DNA from: Pseudomonadota bacterium
Lineage (GTDB): Bacteria > Pseudomonadota > Alphaproteobacteria > Rhizobiales > Rhizobiaceae
Direction: 5' to 3'
Length of the DNA stretch: 10,859 nt
NCBI GenBank assembly: GCA_023387775.1
Contig: JAEWHN010000331.1
Coordinates: 1-10,859, forward strand
The position numbers and the translations under genes were made by a program. Under the pieces are notes generated by a model. The model was not told where the DNA came from and searched no databases. It saw nothing but the letters and a program-made list of their open reading frames with translations. Each line of letters opens with the position of its first letter. Position 1 is the first letter of the stretch. Positions 6,322 through 10,859 of this stretch are shown piece by piece.

Positions 6322-7350
6322 ATGACATCGAGCGGGGCAATGCAGATCGAGCGAGCGACGCCGCTTGTGCGGAATGCCGGCAGGAAGAACATGCTGGAGC
6401 GCGTGGTAGCCCTGGCAGCACTCGCCTTGGCAGTCGTCTTCTCGTTCACCATCGACGGCTTCGCGACGCTCGGCAACCTGCGCGTCATCCTGTCGAACAG
6501 TTCTTCGCTGGCGATTCTCAGCTGTGGCATGGCGGTGGTCATCATTTCGCGCGGGCTCGATCTTTCGCTGATTGCGCAGATGATCGCAGGGGCCACCATA
6601 TTCGGCATCCTGATCGGTAACGGGGTGGCCGCTCCCGTCGCGCTTGCGGTTGCCGTCGTAGCCATGGTCATCATCGGCGCGCTGAACGCCTGGCTTATCG
6701 CCTATGCCGAAATCCCGGCCATGCTGGCGACGCTGGCGTCGTCGATGTTCCTGGTCGGTACGCTGCGCTTCGCGATCCTGCGCGGAGAGTTCCTGCTGCT
6801 GCTGCCGAAGTCGGATCCTACTGTGACGTTCCTGGCCGGCGAGATTGTGCCCGGCCTGTCGGTGCCGGTCCTGCTCATGGCCGCGACGCTTCTGGCGTGC
6901 TGGTTCCTGCTCAACCGCTCTACCGCCGGGCGCATCATCTACGCCATGGGCGACAACTTCCAGGCCGCACGCCTTGCCGGACTGCCGGTGCGCACGACGA
7001 CCATCGTCGTCTACGTGTTCGCCGGCCTGACAGCGCTCGTAGCCGGCCTGATCATGGCGGCCGCCAGCGGTGCGGTCGACTTCCGAACCGTCACCAACGG
7101 CACGCTGCTCTTCGACGTCATTCTTGTCGTGGTGTTGGGCGGCATCCCGTTGCGCGGCGGGCGGGGCGGCGTCCGCAACATAATCGTCGGCATCGCGCTG
7201 ATCGCGATCATGCGCAACGGCATGACGCTGATGAACTTTTCGACGCAGACGCAGGACATGCTCAAGGGGCTCGTCCTGCTGACCGCCATCGTCACCGACA
7301 ACTATCTCAACCCCAGGGACGCTGAAACGGACACCGTGGGCGATCTCTGA
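6322..7350 (+). CDS. ABC sugar-type transporter permease (RbsC family)
   Basis: This is a 342-residue inner-membrane permease of the branched-chain/ribose type (BPD_transp_2 family), expected to have 8-10 membrane helices. Long hydrophobic segments begin at VVALAALALAVVFSF and recur throughout. The family motif GLDLSLIAQMIAG follows the third helix. The cytoplasmic coupling loop reads GDNFQAARLAGLPVRTTTI, the segment that contacts the ATPase. Start chosen: ATG 6322, with GGAGG at 6306-6310 (spacer 11, rather long); GTG 6292 and ATG 6340 are in-frame alternatives. It is first of the operon, 27 bases before the binding-protein gene, and would pair with the permease part of the gene at 8452 to form the channel. 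The transported substrate cannot be read from it; relatives carry pentoses, autoinducer-2, erythritol or inositols. Confidence 0.93.
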   Translation: MTSSGAMQIERATPLVRNAGRKNMLERVVALAALALAVVFSFTIDGFATLGNLRVILSNSSSLAILSCGMAVVIISRGLDLSLIAQMIAGATIFGILIGNGVAAPVALAVAVVAMVIIGALNAWLIAYAEIPAMLATLASSMFLVGTLRFAILRGEFLLLLPKSDPTVTFLAGEIVPGLSVPVLLMAATLLACWFLLNRSTAGRIIYAMGDNFQAARLAGLPVRTTTIVVYVFAGLTALVAGLIMAAASGAVDFRTVTNGTLLFDVILVVVLGGIPLRGGRGGVRNIIVGIALIAIMRNGMTLMNFSTQTQDMLKGLVLLTAIVTDNYLNPRDAETDTVGDL

Positions 7351-7377
7351 CCATCGTATCAAACCAGGGAGGGAAGC

Positions 7378-8367
7378 ATGTTCTACAAGATGGGAAGCGC
7401 ATTTCGAACTGCGGTCGCTTGTATGCTGATGGGGACCTGTGCCCTCATGGGCGCCCCGGCGAGCGCGCAGGCAGACAGCAATATCGCCGGCAAGAAAGTG
7501 ATCTTCATACCGATCTCGATGGGCATTTCGCTGACGGAGGGCTGGGCCCGGCGGATGAACGAGCATGCCGCGACCTACGGCTACTCGTTGGACGTGCGCG
7601 ACGCCGCCTTCAACACCGGCGTCATGTCGGAGCTTGTGGCCAAGGCCATCAGCGACAAGCCGGATGTGCTGGTGGTTCACAATCCGACCGTGCAGTTGCT
7701 GTCGCGCCAGATCAAGCAGGCGGAAGCGGAAGGCATCAAGGTGCTGCAGGTCAACCTGCAGTCGAACCAGCCTTCGTCCGCCTTCGTCGGCGCCAACTGG
7801 GAGCGCATCGGGCGCGAGATCGCCGAAGACATCGTCAAGGAATGCGGCGCTGGCGCTGGCAAGTCCGGCAAGGTGGCGATCATTCCCGGCCAGCTGACCG
7901 CCGCCGACAGCGTGATCATGAACGAAGCCGCCTTCAAGGTCTTCGAGCAGCACAAGGAGATTCAGGTCGTCTCCAATCAGGCCTCGGACTGGGAGCCGGA
8001 AAAGGCTCGCCAGATTACGGCGACCGTACTGCAGCAGCATCCCGATCTTTGCGCCATCTTCGGCCATTGGGACGTCCACACGATGGGGGCCGGCAACGCA
8101 GTGAAGGACGCCGGCAAGGCGGACGACGTGCTGGTCTACGCGACCGGCGGCGGCGACAGCGTGGCGTGCAAGGCGATCGAGGACAAGGTCATGCACCGCA
8201 TGTGGAGTTACGATGCCGACGGCCAGGGTCGCGACGCCGGCACGATGATCGACCTTCTGCTGCAGGGGGCCGCGACTGCTGACGGTTCTATGATGATGGT
8301 GGAATCTCCGATGAAGATCATCAAGGCCGGCGACAGCTACGACGCCTCGCTCTGCTGGAAGATGTGA
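7378..8367 (+). CDS. Periplasmic sugar-binding protein of the ABC transporter (RbsB-like)
   Basis: This 329-residue secreted protein belongs to the periplasmic binding-protein family 4 (RbsB/LacI-like fold). The N-terminus has a positive stretch, a hydrophobic core and a cleavage site after APASA (about residue 30), so it should be exported by Sec. The mature part begins NIAGKKVIFIPISMGISLTE, the first strand of lobe 1, and alternates between two Rossmann-like lobes. The hinge and binding-region signatures include DVLVVHNPTVQLLSRQIKQA, KVAIIPGQLTAADS and LCAIFGHWDVHTMGAGNA. It captures the ligand and delivers it to the two permeases. AGGGAGGGA just before ATG 7378 (spacer 4) is a very strong ribosome binding site, in keeping with the need for excess binding protein. 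A hairpin follows the gene. The ligand is unknown; the fused propeller of the next gene suggests a sugar or polyol lactone or ester, an inference. Confidence 0.93.
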   Translation: MFYKMGSAFRTAVACMLMGTCALMGAPASAQADSNIAGKKVIFIPISMGISLTEGWARRMNEHAATYGYSLDVRDAAFNTGVMSELVAKAISDKPDVLVVHNPTVQLLSRQIKQAEAEGIKVLQVNLQSNQPSSAFVGANWERIGREIAEDIVKECGAGAGKSGKVAIIPGQLTAADSVIMNEAAFKVFEQHKEIQVVSNQASDWEPEKARQITATVLQQHPDLCAIFGHWDVHTMGAGNAVKDAGKADDVLVYATGGGDSVACKAIEDKVMHRMWSYDADGQGRDAGTMIDLLLQGAATADGSMMMVESPMKIIKAGDSYDASLCWKM

Positions 8368-8404
8368 CGGCCGAGCCTGTTCGTGAACCGCTCAGCAATC
8401 TGAT

Positions 8405-8426
8405 GCGGGGCTCCGAGGAGCCCCGC
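8405..8426 (+). terminator. Strong hairpin between binding-protein gene and fusion gene
   Basis: GCGGGGCTC (8405-8413) and GAGCCCCGC (8418-8426) form a perfect 9-base stem closed by a CGAG tetraloop. There is no T-run after it (the next bases are TTCCACCCC). In operons with a highly expressed binding protein, such a structure usually protects the upstream mRNA from 3' decay or partly terminates transcription, giving more binding protein than permease. Either reading is inference. Confidence 0.7.
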
Positions 8427-8451
8427 TTCCACCCCTCCTTGGAAAGTCGTG

Positions 8452-10584
8452 ATGGCCGCTGAAATCGATTTTGACAGCCTGCCAAGGCAGCGTGTGCCGC
8501 GCCTCGTGCTTTCGCCGCGCCGCATCATCGCAGATATATTGTCGAAGGGCTGGGTGGAGAGCCTGATCCCATTCGTCGCGCTCCTGTGCGTCGTGGTGGG
8601 CCTGCTCGCGCTGACGAGCGGATATTTCTCCGCGTCGAACATGCGGAACCTGTCGCAATATGCGGCCGATGGCGGGCTGGTTGTGCTGGCGCTGCTGATC
8701 GTCGTGGCGGTCGGCGGGATTGACCTGTCGGTAGGCTCCAACTTCGCCATGTCGGCCTTCGTGGCGCTGTTCTGCTTCCATATCCTCGGTTTGCCGGTCC
8801 CCGCGGTGCTGGTCCTGACGCTGGCGGCGGGAGCCATCATTGGCACGGTCAACGGCGTCATCGCCGGCCTGCTCGGCTGCGGTGCCCTTCTGACCACCCT
8901 GGGCACGATGATCACCGTGCGTGGCCTCTACACGCTGGCTTCGCAGGCACAGCTTGTGGAGATATCCACTTCCGCGCGCGTGGATGACCTCTGGGACTGG
9001 ATCGGTTTCGAGAAGGTGCTGACCTTGCCGATCGGCTTCTGGACGCTTCTGGTCGTCGCGGCCTTCGTCCTGATCATGTTTCGCCAGACGCGGTTTGGCT
9101 GGCATGTCCTCGCCGTCGGCGGCAACCGCAAGGCGGCGCGCCATGGCGGCATCCGCGTCAAATCCACGATCTTCTTTGCCTATGTCCTTGCAGGCCTGAT
9201 CGTCGGTCTCGCCGGCTTCCTGTTCGCCGCACGTCAGAACAGCGTCGGCTCCGATACGGCGATAGGCATGGAATTCTTTGCCCTCACGGCGCTTGTCGTT
9301 GGGCTGGGCGGTTTCGTGCCGGGGCGCGGCGCTGTGGTATCGGTGCTGATCGGCTTCACGACCATCTACCTGCTCAACAATGCGATGGTGAACGCCGGAT
9401 TCCGCGGCGATTTCGTCCAGCTCAGCATGGGCGCAATCATCATCCTCATTCTCGTCATCGATGTGAAATTCCGCAAGAACCGACATCGGCTGCTTGCCTC
9501 GACCTATCTTGATCCGGTCGCTTTCGACACGGGCAGGGTGCAGGGCATGCAGGGCCTGATGCCCGACGAGATCGCGCCGAAACTGAAGGCTGCCGAAATC
9601 CTGGTCGCGGGACAGATCGACGGGCCGGAAGACGTCCTGCTGGACGAGGCCGGCAATATCTATTGCGGCAGCCGTGACGGTTATCTCTTCAGGATCGCCG
9701 CGCCGGATCATGCAAAGGCCGAGGTTCTGGCCAAGATCGGCGGCCGCCCGCTCGGCCTCGCGCTGGATCGCGAGGGGCGCATCGTCGTTTGCGTCGCCGG
9801 TATGGGACTTGTCCGCGTGACGATGGACGGCAAGGTCGAGCTCCTGACCGACCAGACCGAGCGCAGCCTGTTCAGCGTGCAGGACGACACGACCATCCGC
9901 ATGGCGGACGATCTCGATATCGCGCCGGACGGCACCATCTATTTCACCGACGCGACCAAACGCTACGATATTGAGAACTGGGGTCTCGACCTGCTGGAGG
10001 GTCGTCCGAACGGACGCCTGCTCTCCTATGAACCCGCTACGGGCAGGACGCGCACCGTTTGCGACAATCTTCGCTTCCCCAATGGCGTCTGCCTCACCCA
10101 TGACGGAAAGCATCTTCTGGTGGCGAGCACCTGGGAGTGCTCGGTCATGATCTTCGATCTGGCGCGTCTCTCCGACGGGCCCCGCGTTTTCGCCAGCGGC
10201 CTGCCGGGCTATCCCGACAACATCAACCGCGCTTCGGATGGCGGCTACTGGGTCGCACTGGCGGGCATGCGCAACCCCGTCTTCGATCAGGCCATGCGCC
10301 ATCCCAACCTGCGCAGGCGCATGACGAAACGCGTGCCGCCGACCAACTGGCTTTTCGGCAATCTCAACATCGGCGGTGTGCTGAAGATCGATGGCAATGG
10401 TCATGTCGTCGATGCGCTGTGGGACGCACCGGACGGCCCGCTCTACATGATCACGTCCATGCGCGAGCATGAAGGGTCGCTGTATCTCGGGGGTGTCACC
10501 AACAACAGGATCGGACGCCTCAGGCTCGGCGGCGAAAACGAGAACTGGCGCGGCCCGGAGAGCTACTGGGGGAGGGCGCGATGA
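8452..10584 (+). CDS. ABC permease fused to a strictosidine-synthase-like/SMP-30 beta-propeller
   Basis: This is a 710-residue fusion. Residues about 30-340 are an RbsC-type permease: helices from LIPFVALLCVVVGLLALTSG, the family motif GGIDLSVGSNFAMSAF, the coupling loop GGNRKAARHGGIRVKST, and a last helix IILILVIDVKFRK. A linker (344-380) follows. Residues about 380-705 form a six-bladed beta-propeller of the strictosidine-synthase-like/SMP-30 (lactonase, paraoxonase-like) group, with RFPNGVCLTHDGKHLLVAST and LPGYPDNINRASDGGYWVAL. The expected metal ligands are present: Glu393 (GPED), Asn544 (FPNG) and Asp589 (PDN). Start chosen: ATG 8452, after GGAAAG at 8441-8446; a GTG at 8449 precedes it. 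RbsC C-termini face the cytoplasm, so the propeller should act inside the cell at the channel exit. It may hydrolyse a lactone as it enters, but the reaction is not proven. The stop overlaps the next start (ATGA). Confidence 0.93.
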   Translation: MAAEIDFDSLPRQRVPRLVLSPRRIIADILSKGWVESLIPFVALLCVVVGLLALTSGYFSASNMRNLSQYAADGGLVVLALLIVVAVGGIDLSVGSNFAMSAFVALFCFHILGLPVPAVLVLTLAAGAIIGTVNGVIAGLLGCGALLTTLGTMITVRGLYTLASQAQLVEISTSARVDDLWDWIGFEKVLTLPIGFWTLLVVAAFVLIMFRQTRFGWHVLAVGGNRKAARHGGIRVKSTIFFAYVLAGLIVGLAGFLFAARQNSVGSDTAIGMEFFALTALVVGLGGFVPGRGAVVSVLIGFTTIYLLNNAMVNAGFRGDFVQLSMGAIIILILVIDVKFRKNRHRLLASTYLDPVAFDTGRVQGMQGLMPDEIAPKLKAAEILVAGQIDGPEDVLLDEAGNIYCGSRDGYLFRIAAPDHAKAEVLAKIGGRPLGLALDREGRIVVCVAGMGLVRVTMDGKVELLTDQTERSLFSVQDDTTIRMADDLDIAPDGTIYFTDATKRYDIENWGLDLLEGRPNGRLLSYEPATGRTRTVCDNLRFPNGVCLTHDGKHLLVASTWECSVMIFDLARLSDGPRVFASGLPGYPDNINRASDGGYWVALAGMRNPVFDQAMRHPNLRRRMTKRVPPTNWLFGNLNIGGVLKIDGNGHVVDALWDAPDGPLYMITSMREHEGSLYLGGVTNNRIGRLRLGGENENWRGPESYWGRAR

Positions 10585-10859
10585 TGTCATTCTTCGGGGC
10601 CCGGCGGCGGGAAACGCCTGCGATGACGCTGGAAGGCGTGCTCGGCCCAAACGGCAGGCTGGATGAGGCCTTGGGCATGAAGGTGGAGGCACCCGACGCG
10701 CTGTGCGTCGCAGGCGATGGCCGGCTTCTTTGCAGCTCCGGTTCACACATTCTGGCGCTTTCCCGTTGGGGCGGTACGTTCGAGCCGTGGGCCAAATTCG
10801 ATGCGCCGGTCACAGCTTTGTGCGCGGGACCGGGCGGCCTCGTCGCGGTTGGCCTCGCG
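10581..10859 (+). CDS. Probable second beta-propeller (SMP-30/strictosidine-synthase-like) protein, 5' part
   Basis: The ATG at 10581 overlaps the fusion gene's TGA by four bases (ATGA), and GGGGGAGGG (10568-10576) four bases upstream serves as ribosome binding site, so it is translationally coupled. About 93 residues are visible before the window ends, with no stop. After a short basic N-terminus (SFFGARRRE) come repeats of the type PDALCVAGDGRLLCSSGSH and VTALCAGPGGLVAVGLA. These are alternating short strands of the kind that build propeller blades. No signal peptide is visible, so it is probably cytoplasmic like the preceding propeller. The family assignment rests on the repeat pattern and on its neighbour; metal ligands would lie beyond the visible part. 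It may be a partner or later-step enzyme for the imported substrate. Confidence 0.75.
   Translation, partial: MMSFFGARRRETPAMTLEGVLGPNGRLDEALGMKVEAPDALCVAGDGRLLCSSGSHILALSRWGGTFEPWAKFDAPVTALCAGPGGLVAVGLA

Noticed and set aside
6286..8196. 636-codon open frame on the minus strand opposite the permease and binding-protein genes
   Set aside because: It is the same kind of shadow: low-complexity charged sequence, no ribosome binding site considered convincing, and well-supported genes on the other strand.
8392..10746. 784-codon open frame on the minus strand opposite the fusion gene
   Set aside because: It is a codon-bias shadow in GC-rich DNA. Its composition is Arg/Asp/His-rich without any family motif, while the plus strand carries clear permease and propeller motifs.
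1..10859. A dedicated defence system, CRISPR array, prophage or insertion sequence
   Set aside because: I saw no repeat-spacer pattern, transposase or integrase motif, terminal inverted repeats or phage genes. The decay of the left half is better explained by small deletions.

Overview
The window is GC-rich DNA, very probably from an alphaproteobacterium (Hyphomicrobiales-like; inferred from codon use, gene style and the ABC transporter type, not proven). It runs from the left-hand remains of an acyl-CoA (beta-oxidation type) catabolic cluster into the right-hand part, a ribose-family ABC import operon. I see no tRNA, rRNA, CRISPR array, insertion sequence or phage gene.

Left half (1-6013). 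It opens with the 3' end of a short-chain dehydrogenase of the 3-hydroxyacyl-CoA type. A truncated MaoC-type enoyl-CoA hydratase remnant follows, then an intact thiolase (814-2016). A decayed metallo-beta-lactamase-fold gene lies on the opposite strand (about 2017-2560). Next comes an intact AlkK-like acyl-CoA ligase (2830-4422), preceded by an 18-codon reading frame with a strong ribosome binding site that ends in an ATGA overlap with the ligase. Beyond the ligase are a collapsed second thiolase (4468-4701), an intact TetR-family regulator with a TTG start (4753-5442), and a collapsed second SDR (5538-6013). The intact genes would make acyl-CoA esters (ligase), oxidise 3-hydroxyacyl-CoA (SDR) and cleave 3-ketoacyl-CoA (thiolase). 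Four genes among them have decayed. The two best-preserved remnants, thiolase and SDR, keep both gene ends but have lost their catalytic cores. The second thiolase and SDR are degenerate paralogues of the first pair, so the region once held two related modules.

About 310 bases (6014-6321) carry no convincing gene.

Right half (6322-10859). A four-gene operon on the + strand encodes an RbsC-type permease, a secreted RbsB-type sugar-binding protein, a second permease, and the start of another probable beta-propeller protein that runs off the window. The second permease is fused at its C-terminus to a complete strictosidine-synthase-like/SMP-30 (lactonase-type) six-bladed beta-propeller. The propeller keeps all three expected metal ligands (Glu393, Asn544, Asp589). 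By known RbsC topology it should sit in the cytoplasm at the mouth of the channel, which suggests import coupled to hydrolysis of a lactone or ester. No ATPase gene is present in the window. A strong hairpin lies between the binding-protein gene and the fusion gene. The permease-propeller fusion is the most interesting object here.
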